Shown: positions 41,175 to 49,297 of the stretch, piece by piece
Layout of the letters: every line of letters starts with the position of its first letter
How positions within the stretch are numbered: the stretch's first letter is position 1
DNA from: Thermoanaerobacterales bacterium
Lineage (GTDB): Bacteria > Bacillota > Desulfotomaculia > Desulfotomaculales > JASEER01
Assembly (NCBI GenBank): GCA_030019475.1
Contig: JASEER010000001.1
Location: 44,236 to 108,235, forward strand
Direction of reading: 5' to 3'
Length of the DNA stretch: 64,000 nucleotides
Translations under genes and position numbers: made by a program
Notes under the pieces: generated by a model
Seen by the model: only the letters and a program-made list of their open reading frames with translations
Told to the model about the DNA's origin: nothing
Database searches by the model: none

Positions 41175-42950
41175 ATGGCCAGGGGAAGAGTGGAAATCGA
41201 GGCCGATATTCTGATCATCGGCGGCGGCACGGCCGGGTGCCTGGCGGCCTATGAAGCGCGGCAGGTAGGCGGTCCGGACCTAAAGATCGTTATTCTGGAG
41301 AAGGCCTTCATCCGGAACAGCGGCTGCCTCTCGGCGGGGATGAACGCCCTGAACATGTATCTCAACCAGGGGACCCCCGCCGACTATGTCGCCTACGCCC
41401 GCTATGACAGCTGCGGGGCGCCGATCCGGGAGGACATCCTGCTTGAAGTCGCCGCTCACGTCAACGAAACCGTGGCCCTCATGGAGGCCCAGGGACTGCC
41501 GATCAAAAAGAGACCCGACGGCCGCTACCTTAACCGCGGCAAGTGGAACGTCGAGGTTAACGGTTCGCTGCTCAAACCGATCACGGCAAGCATGGCCGCC
41601 ATGGCCAACGCCATCGTCTACAACCGGGTTTACGTTACCGACCTGATTACGGCGGACGGCCGGGTGACAGGCTGTATAGGCTTCGGCGTCCGTGACGGCC
41701 GGTACTATATCGCCCGGGCCCGTGCGATCCTCATCGCCGCCGGAGGCTGCGCCGGGCTGTGGCGCCCGCGCGGTCATGGGGACGCCCACCATCGTATCTG
41801 GTATTTCCCCTTCAATTGCGGCGGCAGTTACGCTTTGTGCAAGCGTGCCGGGGCGAAGATGGTCGGCTTCGAGATGCGTGTCGTGCCCCTGCGCACGAAA
41901 GATACATATTCCCCGACCGGGACACTGGCCATCGGCATGGGGGCGCCCCTGGTCAACGCGGCGGGAGAGGCCTTCATGCGCGAGCGTGAGGAGTACCTGC
42001 GGCTCGGAGGGCATAACGCGCCCACCCCTCTACGGGTGCTGGCCTTCACCCGGGAAACCGAACAACACCGCGGGCCGATCTACTTCGATACCCGCCTCGG
42101 CGACCCGAAACGTGTGGCCGGCCTGAAAAGCCAGTACCTGGAGATGGCGCCGTCCATCGTGCTCTACTGGGGAGCGCACGACCTCGACCCCCGCAAGGAA
42201 CCGGTCGAGGTGGACGTCGGAGATCCAAACATCCTTGGCGCACATGCCGCGTCGGCCGGCGCCTGGACCATCGGCACGTCCCACATGACCACCGTCGAAG
42301 GGCTGTTCGTTTCCGGCGATGCCCTGGGCGGGGCGCCGTCACGCTTCATCTCCGGCAGCTGGACGTGCGGCCGCCTGGCGGCGCGAAACATGGTCGCCTA
42401 TCTGGAGAAGAACCGCCCGCCTTTCGCGGACCTGGACCCCGCCACTCTCGACTCCCTGGAAGCTCGTGTCTTCGCGCCTCTGGACCGTTATGGCCGCTGC
42501 ACCTTCTTTACCAACGGCCAGCCTCAGGAGGGGGTTACGCCGCAGGAAATGGAGTGGCGGATGCAGAACGTTATGGAGGAATACTGCGGCGGGCGCAGCC
42601 GCTGGTACTGTGTTAACGCAACCTACCTGTCCCTGGCCAGAAAACATATCAATCGTCTGCGCCGGGAGCAGCTACAGTACCTGGTGGCGAAGGACCTTCA
42701 CGACCTGCAGCTGGCCTGGGACGTTGTCAACAGGCTTGACGTGTGCCAGATGGTCATTGAACACCTGGACTTTCGCAAAGAGACAAGGCTTCCCGGGTTT
42801 GTCAACCGCACCGATTATCCTGAGCCCGACGACGGGGATTATGACTGCTTTATCTGCTCGGTTTGGGATTCTGCGACCGATGAACTGATAATGAGCAAGG
42901 AGCCATACGTGCAGGTCGTGCCGGGGGATCGAAAGAAGGAAAGCGTATGA
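41175..42950 (+). CDS. Divergent AprA-like FAD protein
   Basis: A 591-residue paralog of AprA. FAD motif ADILIIGGGTAGCLAAYEARQ; AprA-like segments NALNMYLNQG, EMRVVPLRTKDTYSPTG, LGAHAASAGAWTIG and MTTVEGLFVSGDALGG. Compared with AprA in this window, the Arg of RxVPLR and the His of GAHAASAGAW are kept, but VNGSLLK replaces INGESYK and PSRFISGSWTCGR replaces SSHKFSSGSHAEGR. It may reduce or oxidise a different sulfur oxyanion ester or act in another direction. The start follows AGGAGGG; the partner AprB-like gene follows 38 bases later. Confidence 0.85.
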   Translation: MARGRVEIEADILIIGGGTAGCLAAYEARQVGGPDLKIVILEKAFIRNSGCLSAGMNALNMYLNQGTPADYVAYARYDSCGAPIREDILLEVAAHVNETVALMEAQGLPIKKRPDGRYLNRGKWNVEVNGSLLKPITASMAAMANAIVYNRVYVTDLITADGRVTGCIGFGVRDGRYYIARARAILIAAGGCAGLWRPRGHGDAHHRIWYFPFNCGGSYALCKRAGAKMVGFEMRVVPLRTKDTYSPTGTLAIGMGAPLVNAAGEAFMREREEYLRLGGHNAPTPLRVLAFTRETEQHRGPIYFDTRLGDPKRVAGLKSQYLEMAPSIVLYWGAHDLDPRKEPVEVDVGDPNILGAHAASAGAWTIGTSHMTTVEGLFVSGDALGGAPSRFISGSWTCGRLAARNMVAYLEKNRPPFADLDPATLDSLEARVFAPLDRYGRCTFFTNGQPQEGVTPQEMEWRMQNVMEEYCGGRSRWYCVNATYLSLARKHINRLRREQLQYLVAKDLHDLQLAWDVVNRLDVCQMVIEHLDFRKETRLPGFVNRTDYPEPDDGDYDCFICSVWDSATDELIMSKEPYVQVVPGDRKKESV

Positions 42951-42988
42951 CGCCGGCTCCGATCCGGGAGTAGAGGGGGTTATGGGTC

Positions 42989-43330
42989 TTGCCGCCGGTG
43001 GTTTTCCCAGAGAAGTGTAACGGTTGTCAAGGCGAAAGCGAACCTATGTGCGAGCAGGTCTGCCCCGGGGACTTGATGACCATCGATCCGGCCTCCGGGA
43101 AGGCGATATGCCGCGATCCGGGGGACTGCTGGGACTGCATGACCTGTGTGAAGGCCTGTGCGCGCCAGGCGATTGTTACCAGGATCCAGTACCAACTGGG
43201 CTATTTCCCGGCCCGGCTTATACCTCTCGTAGGGACGAACACCATCACCTGGACATTGGTCGACTGCCATGGCAAGGTGGAGCGCTTTGTCATGCGTACC
43301 CTTACCGACGACGAGGAAGAGGAGGAGTAG
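42989..43330 (+). CDS. AprB-like two-cluster ferredoxin, partner of the AprA paralog
   Basis: A 113-residue ferredoxin with the same cysteine positions as AprB: 10, 13, 21, 25 and 47, 50, 53, 57, and the same Trp48 (CWDCMTC). It lacks the last 33 residues of AprB, the segment that clasps AprA, and ends in an acidic DDEEEEE tail. The electron path from clusters to FAD thus looks intact while the subunit interface differs. TTG at 42989 follows GAGGGGG; the ATG at 42982 is out of frame. Confidence 0.85.
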   Translation: MPPVVFPEKCNGCQGESEPMCEQVCPGDLMTIDPASGKAICRDPGDCWDCMTCVKACARQAIVTRIQYQLGYFPARLIPLVGTNTITWTLVDCHGKVERFVMRTLTDDEEEEE

Positions 43331-43368
43331 CCGGCGGAGAAAATTTGCCTTCCTAATTTATTTAGCTC

Positions 43369-43397
43369 TTGCCACCGGCCGGATGGGTAGGTATGAT
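43369..43397 (+). promoter_or_regulatory. Promoter of the universal stress protein gene
   Basis: TTGCCA (43369-43374), 17 bases, TATGAT (43392-43397), about 78 bases upstream of the start codon. Confidence 0.65.
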
Positions 43398-43474
43398 ATT
43401 GGTAAGGCATGTGCAGGAATTCACAAAAGGTAATTCGTGTGGGCATTATTATTTTCAAGGAGGGGAAGAGGAAC

Positions 43475-43906
43475 ATGTTCGAGAAGGTCCTACTGCCGAC
43501 CGACGGTTCGGAAACCGCCCTCAGGGCCGCCGCCTATCTGGTCAACCTCCTGCAGGAACGGCCCGGAATGAAAGTAACCCTGCTCAATGTGTACACGATC
43601 CCGCCGGCGTTTAACACCTATGATTCCCCGATCCCCCCGGTAGGCCTGGTGGACAGCATCAAACAAATGGCACAGCGCGCCCTCGACAGGACCGAGGCCG
43701 TATTTAAAGAGGCGGGGTTCAGCGTGGAGACCATGGCTATGGAGGGCGATCCGGGGAGGGACATACCCCAGTTCGCCCGCAACAAAGGTTACGACCACAT
43801 CGTCATGGGTTCCAAAGGGACGGGTTCCATTTCGGGTTTGGTCTTTGGGAGCGTCGCCAACAAGGTCCTGCACGTCGCCGCCTGCCCGGTGATCATCATC
43901 AAGTAA
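43475..43906 (+). CDS. Universal stress protein, UspA family
   Basis: A 143-residue single Usp domain. N-terminal strand VLLPTDGSETALRAA and the ATP-binding loop MGSKGTGSISGLVFGSVANKVL (G-2x-G-9x-G-S/T type, given in part) near 113-134. It probably binds ATP. The ATG at 43475 follows AAGGAGGGG. It is monocistronic with a promoter and terminator of its own. Confidence 0.92.
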   Translation: MFEKVLLPTDGSETALRAAAYLVNLLQERPGMKVTLLNVYTIPPAFNTYDSPIPPVGLVDSIKQMAQRALDRTEAVFKEAGFSVETMAMEGDPGRDIPQFARNKGYDHIVMGSKGTGSISGLVFGSVANKVLHVAACPVIIIK

Positions 43907-43972
43907 ACCCCACAGCTGTCTGATTTGCCACACAGCTGTCTCATTTCAAGCAGCCTGCTAAGGTTCCTACAG

Positions 43973-44004
43973 CAGCCCTCGCACCGCGAGGGCTGTTTCA
44001 TTTC
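43973..44004 (+). terminator. Terminator after the Usp gene
   Basis: Nine-pair stem CAGCCCTCG / CGAGGGCTG followed by TTTCATTT. A direct repeat of CACAGCTGTCT (two copies, 43911-43941) precedes it. Confidence 0.8.
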
Positions 44005-44061
44005 CTACACCCGCCCGGGGCCGTACGCGGGCGGCAGACCCGTATCGGGCCTGAAGAACCA

Positions 44062-44077
44062 TGGCATCATTCTTGCT
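44062..44077 (+). promoter_or_regulatory. Sigma-54 (-24/-12) promoter of the TauE-TIGR02186-CBS operon
   Basis: TGGCAT-N5-TTGCT, with GG and GC separated by exactly ten bases as sigma-54 requires; consensus is TGGCAC-N5-TTGC. It lies 45 bases before the TauE start. An NtrC-type activator is encoded 2.2 kb downstream at 46350-47699. Confidence 0.75.
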
Positions 44078-44121
44078 AAATACATGGGATAGATATGCCT
44101 TGAAAACGGAGGGATGATAAC

Positions 44122-45042
44122 GTGAGCCTTTACCTGGCGGTGGCCGGAATAGCGGTCAATCCCCTGGCGGTTCTCGGGCTGGCCGCAACGGCCGGAACCC
44201 TGTCCGGGCTTTTTGGGACCGGCGGAGGCTTTCTCCTTACGCCCCTGTTAATGTTCCTGGGCATCCCGCCGGCGGTCGCCGCGGCCTCGGGCTGTAACCA
44301 GATCGTGGCCTCTTCCTGCACCGGAGCCCTGGCACACAAGCGCCTGGGCAACGTGGATGTCAAGATGGGCCTTATCTTCCTCAGCGGGGCCGTTCTGGGA
44401 GGTGCGGCGGGCGCGCAGGTGGTGCGGATCCTGCGCGGTTTGGGTCACTATGATGACGCCGTCAAAGCGGTGTACGTGGTCATGCTGGCGCTGATCGGGG
44501 CCTTTATGCTCCGCGAGAGCCTGCAGGCGCGGCAACGCCCTTCCGGAGGGCCGGGGTTCACAACATCCCGGATAAAGGGCCTGCTGGCCCGGTTGCCCCT
44601 GCAAACCGAGTTCCGGGTCAGCGGTATCAGGACCTCCATCCTGTTTATCGTCGGGCTGGGGTTCTTCGCCGGTTTCCTGGCCGCGACGCTCGGGGTCGGC
44701 GGAGGGTTTATCACGATTCCGGTGATGATCTACCTGCTGGGCGTGCCCACCCTGGTGGCCGTCGGCACGGGCCTCTTTCAGATCGTCTTCACCGGCATCA
44801 GCGTCACCTTTCAGCAGGCGCTGACCAATCATACCGTGGACCTGGTGCTGGCCGTCGTCCTCTTCGGCGGAGCGGCCATCGGCGCACAAATCGGGGCGCG
44901 TATCGCGCGGTTCTTTCGCGCGCAGCAGATACGCCTTTTCCTGGCGGTGGCCGTCTTAGCGGTAATGGCCGGAATGATGGCCGGCCTCTTAAGCCCGCCG
45001 GAAACCGCGATGACCATCGTCCGGGCGGGAGGTGGGCACTAA
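44122..45042 (+). CDS. TauE/SafE (TSUP) family membrane transporter, copy 1
   Basis: A 306-residue integral membrane protein with about eight helices and two internal repeats: SGLFGTGGGFLLTPLLMFLGIP with NQIVASSCTGALAHKRLGNVD near the N-terminus, and AATLGVGGGFITIPVMIYLLG with NHTVDLVLAVVLFGG later. The family exports or imports sulfite, sulfonates or sulfolactate. The GTG start follows GAGGGATG. The stop overlaps the next start by one base. It is close in sequence to the copy at 57098 and sits behind a sigma-54 promoter. Confidence 0.9.
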   Translation: MSLYLAVAGIAVNPLAVLGLAATAGTLSGLFGTGGGFLLTPLLMFLGIPPAVAAASGCNQIVASSCTGALAHKRLGNVDVKMGLIFLSGAVLGGAAGAQVVRILRGLGHYDDAVKAVYVVMLALIGAFMLRESLQARQRPSGGPGFTTSRIKGLLARLPLQTEFRVSGIRTSILFIVGLGFFAGFLAATLGVGGGFITIPVMIYLLGVPTLVAVGTGLFQIVFTGISVTFQQALTNHTVDLVLAVVLFGGAAIGAQIGARIARFFRAQQIRLFLAVAVLAVMAGMMAGLLSPPETAMTIVRAGGGH

Positions 45043-45863
45043 TGGCGCGTATCCGGTTGTTCCATGTGATTGTCCTGCTGATGGTGTCGGCCACCCTGGC
45101 GTTCAGTCCGGCGGCAGCAGAAGAACGGATGACCCTGATGACGGATGCCGGGACCATCGAAGCGGGTATGGGCTTTGACGGCTGCCGCCTGGCGATTGCC
45201 GGTGAAACACCGGCCGGGAGCCAGGTGTACGTTAAGATTGTCGGCCCTGCGCAGACGTCGGTGCTGTCCCGCCGGGGGCGGAAGGGTCCTGTTTGGCTGG
45301 CGGTGGAGGCGGTACGGGTACAGGGGATGCCTGCCCTCTACCAGGTTCTCAGCTCCAACGGCTTGGACCTCCCGGACGGGGTACGGCGCGCGACCGGGAT
45401 CGGGCCTGATTACGCCCCCCTGTATGCAGGGGCCCGTGTGCTGTCCGGGAACGAGGAGCATGCCGACGTTCTCCCGCCGGACCGCTCCCGGACCTATCTT
45501 GACGACCTCGTGCGGGCATACGAGAAGGGAGACCTCTACCGCCTGATCCCCAAGGGGATCCATGTCAACGGCACCAGTTACGCCGGGAACGTCTATCTGC
45601 CCCCGGAGGCGCCCCGGGGGGAAATCCGTCTTACGGCCTACGCCGTCCGGGACGGCAGGGTCGTGGCCCAGGCCCAACGGACGGTCACGGTGCGTAACAC
45701 GTGGTTGGTGCGGCTGATGGATGCTGCAGCGCGACAGGAGCCCGCCGCCTACGGCATAACCGCGATCATCGTCGCCCTGGCCACAGGACTGGCGGTAGCC
45801 CAGATCTTCCGCCGGCTGAACGGTTTGGCCGGCAAAGAGAAAGGTCTCACGGCCGGACAGTAG
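45042..45863 (+). CDS. TIGR02186 (Alph_Pro_TM) family membrane-anchored protein, copy 1
   Basis: A 273-residue protein with a signal peptide (1-26), a beta-rich extracytoplasmic domain (about 35-225; ETPAGSQVYVKIVGP, GIHVNGTSYAGNVYLPPEAPRGEIRL) and a C-terminal transmembrane helix (about 242-262). This family is regularly encoded beside TauE/SafE transporters, and no function is established. Start directly overlaps the TauE stop. A similar copy is at 58024. Confidence 0.82.
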   Translation: MARIRLFHVIVLLMVSATLAFSPAAAEERMTLMTDAGTIEAGMGFDGCRLAIAGETPAGSQVYVKIVGPAQTSVLSRRGRKGPVWLAVEAVRVQGMPALYQVLSSNGLDLPDGVRRATGIGPDYAPLYAGARVLSGNEEHADVLPPDRSRTYLDDLVRAYEKGDLYRLIPKGIHVNGTSYAGNVYLPPEAPRGEIRLTAYAVRDGRVVAQAQRTVTVRNTWLVRLMDAAARQEPAAYGITAIIVALATGLAVAQIFRRLNGLAGKEKGLTAGQ

Positions 45864-45879
45864 TGAGGAGGCAGTGTCA

Positions 45880-46353
45880 ATGGCCCAGGAACCAAGGGTG
45901 CGGGACCTGGTAACCCCGCTTGACGCCTTCGGCCGCATACCCATCGGGGCCAAATTGAAGGATGCGGTCCGCGCCGCCGGCCAGGCAGCGTCCCGGGCGG
46001 TGGTTGTTGACGACCCGGGCGGCCGGCCCATCGGGGTCCTTCCCCTGCGCGGCCTTTTCGAGATCCTTCAGCCCCGGTTCGCCAGAGTCAGCGATTGGTG
46101 GGTACCGCTCTTCTGGGAGGGGTTGCTTGCCGAACGCTGTGCCCAGGCTGACGCAATAAGCATCGAGGAGGTGGTGATCCCGCTTCGAGCAGTGGCCGTT
46201 CAGGCCGAAGACACGGTAATGCACGTCCTCTACACCATGCACAAGGCGAAGCTTGATGTCCTCCCTGTTCTGGAAGGGGATTCGTTGATCGGCCTGGTCG
46301 AGGCCGGACGACTGTTCGATGAGGTGGCCCGTCTTGTCACGGCCCGGTGTTAG
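45880..46353 (+). CDS. CBS-domain protein with aromatic linker, copy 1
   Basis: A 157-residue protein with two CBS halves (about 5-65 and 95-150) joined by WWVPLFWEGLLAERC, an aromatic segment that recurs in the CBS protein at 50767. CBS pairs usually bind adenosine nucleotides. ATG at 45880 follows GAGGAGG. It is third in the sigma-54-type operon; the end overlaps the convergent regulator gene by four bases. Possibly a cytoplasmic sensor for the transporter. Confidence 0.82.
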   Translation: MAQEPRVRDLVTPLDAFGRIPIGAKLKDAVRAAGQAASRAVVVDDPGGRPIGVLPLRGLFEILQPRFARVSDWWVPLFWEGLLAERCAQADAISIEEVVIPLRAVAVQAEDTVMHVLYTMHKAKLDVLPVLEGDSLIGLVEAGRLFDEVARLVTARC

Positions 46354-47699
46354 GGCCATGTCAAACCGTGTTTCTGCATCCGGTACAGAAGAGTGGCTCT
46401 TGTAATGTGCAGTAAGGCGGCGGCCCGTGTCTGGTTGCCGCCACTTTTTTGCAGGGCCTGAATGATGAGCTGCTTCTCCACTTCGTCCAGGGCTACGCCC
46501 TCGTCGGGCAGTTCGAACGGTACCGGTGGGCCGGCCCTGGGCGTTTGCAGTTCCTTGGGCAGGTGTTCGGGGACGATAGGCCCGCCCTGGGCGAGGATCA
46601 GGGCGCGCTCGATGACGTTCTGCAGCTCGCGGACATTACCGGGCCAGTGGTAGCGCTGCAGAAGCTCCAGCGCTTCGGGCAGGATCACCGTTTCACGGTA
46701 CAGGGTACGGAAGCGCATCAGGAAATGTCGTGCCAGGAGCGGGATATCGGACCGCCGCTCCCGCAGCGGCGGCAGATGGAGCTGGATAACGTTAAGGCGG
46801 TAATAGAGGTCTTCCCGGAAGGTGCCCTGGCGGACGGCTTCTTCCAGGTTACGGTTGGTGGCGGCGATAATCCTGATGTCGACGCGCAGGGTCTCGGTAC
46901 CACCCAGACGTTCGAAGGTCTGGTCCTGAATCACCCGCAACAGCTTGGCCTGCATCGCCGGGGACATCTCGGCGATTTCATCCAGGAAGATGGTTCCGCG
47001 GTCGGCAAGCTGGAAGCGCCCCAGCTTGCGGGCCGTGGCGCCGGTAAAGGCGCCCCGCTCGTGCCCGAAAAGCTCCGATTCCAGGAGATGCTCGGGCAGA
47101 GCGGCGCAGTTGACGGCGACGAAGGGGCCGTCAAGCCGGGGGCTGGCGCGGTGTATGGCCACCGCCGCCACCTCTTTGCCGGTGCCGCTCTCGCCGGTGA
47201 TCAAAACGGTGGCGTCGGTGGGGGCCACCTTCTCGATCAGGCGGCGGACATCCATAAAGGCCGGGCTCTCACCGATCATCTCGCCGTGTTCCTTGGTCAG
47301 TTCCGAGCGCAGGAAACTGACTTCGGTCAAAAGGTGGGAAACCTGGAGGGTCTTCTTAACGACGATCTTTAACTCGTCCAGATCGAAGGGCTTGGTGATG
47401 TAGTCGGCGGCCCCCGCCTTCATGGCCTCAATGGCCGTCTGGATGGTTCCGTGGGCGGTGATCATAATGACCGGCAGGCGCGGCTGGTTCTTTTTTACTT
47501 GCTCCAGGACCTCCAGGCCCGAGATATCCGGCATTTTCAGGTCGAGGATGACCAGCGAGGCCCCGTCCCGGTTGAGAAGAGCCAGGCCTTCCCGTCCGCT
47601 GGTGGTGGTGACCGCCTCATAACCCTCCTGGCGCATGGCGCGGGCCAGGGCCCAGCACATATGATCCTCGTCGTCAATAATCAGGATGCGGGGAACCAC
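46350..47699 (-). CDS. NtrC-family sigma-54-dependent response regulator
   Basis: A 449-residue regulator: receiver (about 5-115; phosphoacceptor in LVILDLKMPD, KPFDLDEL), AAA+ domain (about 135-370; GESGTGKE Walker A, ELFGHERGAFTGA with the sigma-54-contacting GAFTGA loop, NVRELQN) and a Fis-type HTH (NQTRAAALLHITRATLLYRM). I choose GTG at 47699, behind GAGGTGAGG. It overlaps the kinase gene by 26 bases. Likely target: the promoter at 44062. Confidence 0.94.
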   Translation of the reverse strand: MVPRILIIDDEDHMCWALARAMRQEGYEAVTTTSGREGLALLNRDGASLVILDLKMPDISGLEVLEQVKKNQPRLPVIMITAHGTIQTAIEAMKAGAADYITKPFDLDELKIVVKKTLQVSHLLTEVSFLRSELTKEHGEMIGESPAFMDVRRLIEKVAPTDATVLITGESGTGKEVAAVAIHRASPRLDGPFVAVNCAALPEHLLESELFGHERGAFTGATARKLGRFQLADRGTIFLDEIAEMSPAMQAKLLRVIQDQTFERLGGTETLRVDIRIIAATNRNLEEAVRQGTFREDLYYRLNVIQLHLPPLRERRSDIPLLARHFLMRFRTLYRETVILPEALELLQRYHWPGNVRELQNVIERALILAQGGPIVPEHLPKELQTPRAGPPVPFELPDEGVALDEVEKQLIIQALQKSGGNQTRAAALLHITRATLLYRMQKHGLTWP

Positions 47700-49230
47700 C
47701 GCCCGCCTCACCTCTTTCGGGCGACTCCTCGCCAGCCACCGGCAGGACGACGGTGAATGTCGCTCCTTTCCCGGGTTCGCTCTCCACCTCGATCCGCCCC
47801 CCGTGCATCTCGATGATCTGGTGGCTGATGGCCAGACCCAGGCCGTGACCTCCGTCCCGGGTCGTGTAATAGGGATCGAAAATATGCCCGATATCGACGG
47901 CGTGGATGCCCCTACCGGTGTCCTGGAAGGAGATGGAGACCCACTCTCTATCGCCGCAGGCGACCACCCTGAGGGTACCGCCGTCGGGCATCGCCTGCAC
48001 GGCATTCAGAACCAGGTTAACAAAGACCTGTTTCAACTTCTCTCCGTCCCCCTGGATGGCGGGCAGATCGGCGGGGGCGTGAAGTTCCAGGGCAACCCGG
48101 TTCTGCCGGAAGAGGGATTCGGTAAAGGTGAGAACCGACCGCAGCAGGTCCGCCGGGTTCAGGCGTAAGATCACGCCGCGGCTCGGCCGCCCGAATTCCA
48201 GGAGTTCGGTGAGTACCCGGTTCTGGCGGTTAACCTGCTCCTTTACGACCGCCGCGTACTCTTCAACCCCGGCGACGCCCGGATCCTTCTCCATGACCTG
48301 GACGGTGGCCTTGATGATCCCGATGGGGTTGCGCAGCTCGTGGGCCAGGCCGGTCACCAGCCGGCCCAGGGCGGCCAGGTTCTCGGCGCGGCGCAGGCGT
48401 TCCTCCAGCCGTTCCTTTTCCTCCAGGGCCGAGGCCATCTTGTTGATGGCCAGGCTGATCTGGCCCATCTCTCCGGGCATGGCGGGGAGGCGGACATGGA
48501 TATTGCGTTCCATGTGCTCCAGCCCGCTGCGGATTTGGCCGACTCTTCGGACAAAGTTGTTGACCACGAAGAGGGTGCCCACGGCGCCGAGGAAGAAGCT
48601 GAAAAGACTGAAGTAGCGGGTGACCATGCGGAAATTGCGGCTTTGAGTGAAGATGGGATTCAGGCGTTCCTCGGCCCATACGACGGCCACCAGCTTCCCT
48701 CCGTCGTAGAGGGGCACCAGGTGCTCAAAGAACTGGTCGTCCGGGTTGCCGGCCAGGCGGGCGAGGGGCTCTCCGCTGCCGAGTACGGCGGTGATGCCGG
48801 AGGACGCTTCGCGGTAGATGCGCTGTTCCCGCTCCCGCTCTTCTGTGGGTGTCAGACGCCGGTATTCGTGGAGAAAGCCTTCGGCGAAGATCTGGTCGCT
48901 GGCAGGTACATACAGCCCCAGCCGTACGCCGGGGTGTTCGCGGGCCAGAGGGGAGGCGACCGCCGTGAAGTTCTCGCTCAGGACGGCCGCCTGGCTGGAG
49001 GCCGGGAGGTCCCGCACCTGTCCTTCGATTCGCTCCCCGAGGTCGGTGGCCAGGATCCGGACGATGGTGGCCAGCCGCTCCTCCTTGTTGACCAGGGTGA
49101 TCTCGTCGGTTTTGCTGGCGAAGGCCAGGTCGTAAAGCATGACCAGGATCGGCACCACCAGGATGGCGCCGATGATGAGCGGGATCTGGAAGCTCAGCCG
49201 GCGGCGGAGTGCGAAAAGGGGCATGTTCAT
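47674..49230 (-). CDS. NtrB/ZraS-like sensor histidine kinase
   Basis: A 518-residue kinase: TM1 (about 14-36), an extracytoplasmic sensor domain to about 205, TM2 (about 208-232), HAMP, HisKA with GLAHELRNPIGIIKATVQV, and HATPase with NLVLNAVQAMPDGG, DTGRGIHAVDIGHIFDPYYT and GGHGLGLAISHQIIEMHGG. The ZraS/AtoS-type order with an HPxN-type H box variant suits sigma-54 regulators. It overlaps the regulator gene. The sensed signal is unknown. Confidence 0.94.
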   Translation of the reverse strand: MNMPLFALRRRLSFQIPLIIGAILVVPILVMLYDLAFASKTDEITLVNKEERLATIVRILATDLGERIEGQVRDLPASSQAAVLSENFTAVASPLAREHPGVRLGLYVPASDQIFAEGFLHEYRRLTPTEEREREQRIYREASSGITAVLGSGEPLARLAGNPDDQFFEHLVPLYDGGKLVAVVWAEERLNPIFTQSRNFRMVTRYFSLFSFFLGAVGTLFVVNNFVRRVGQIRSGLEHMERNIHVRLPAMPGEMGQISLAINKMASALEEKERLEERLRRAENLAALGRLVTGLAHELRNPIGIIKATVQVMEKDPGVAGVEEYAAVVKEQVNRQNRVLTELLEFGRPSRGVILRLNPADLLRSVLTFTESLFRQNRVALELHAPADLPAIQGDGEKLKQVFVNLVLNAVQAMPDGGTLRVVACGDREWVSISFQDTGRGIHAVDIGHIFDPYYTTRDGGHGLGLAISHQIIEMHGGRIEVESEPGKGATFTVVLPVAGEESPERGEAGGGSPHPDY

Positions 49231-49297
49231 TCCCCCCTGAGAAAAGGCTTACCCGGGCTGAAACGTAGCTTCCAAAGGCGGTGTTCCCCTCCGGCTG

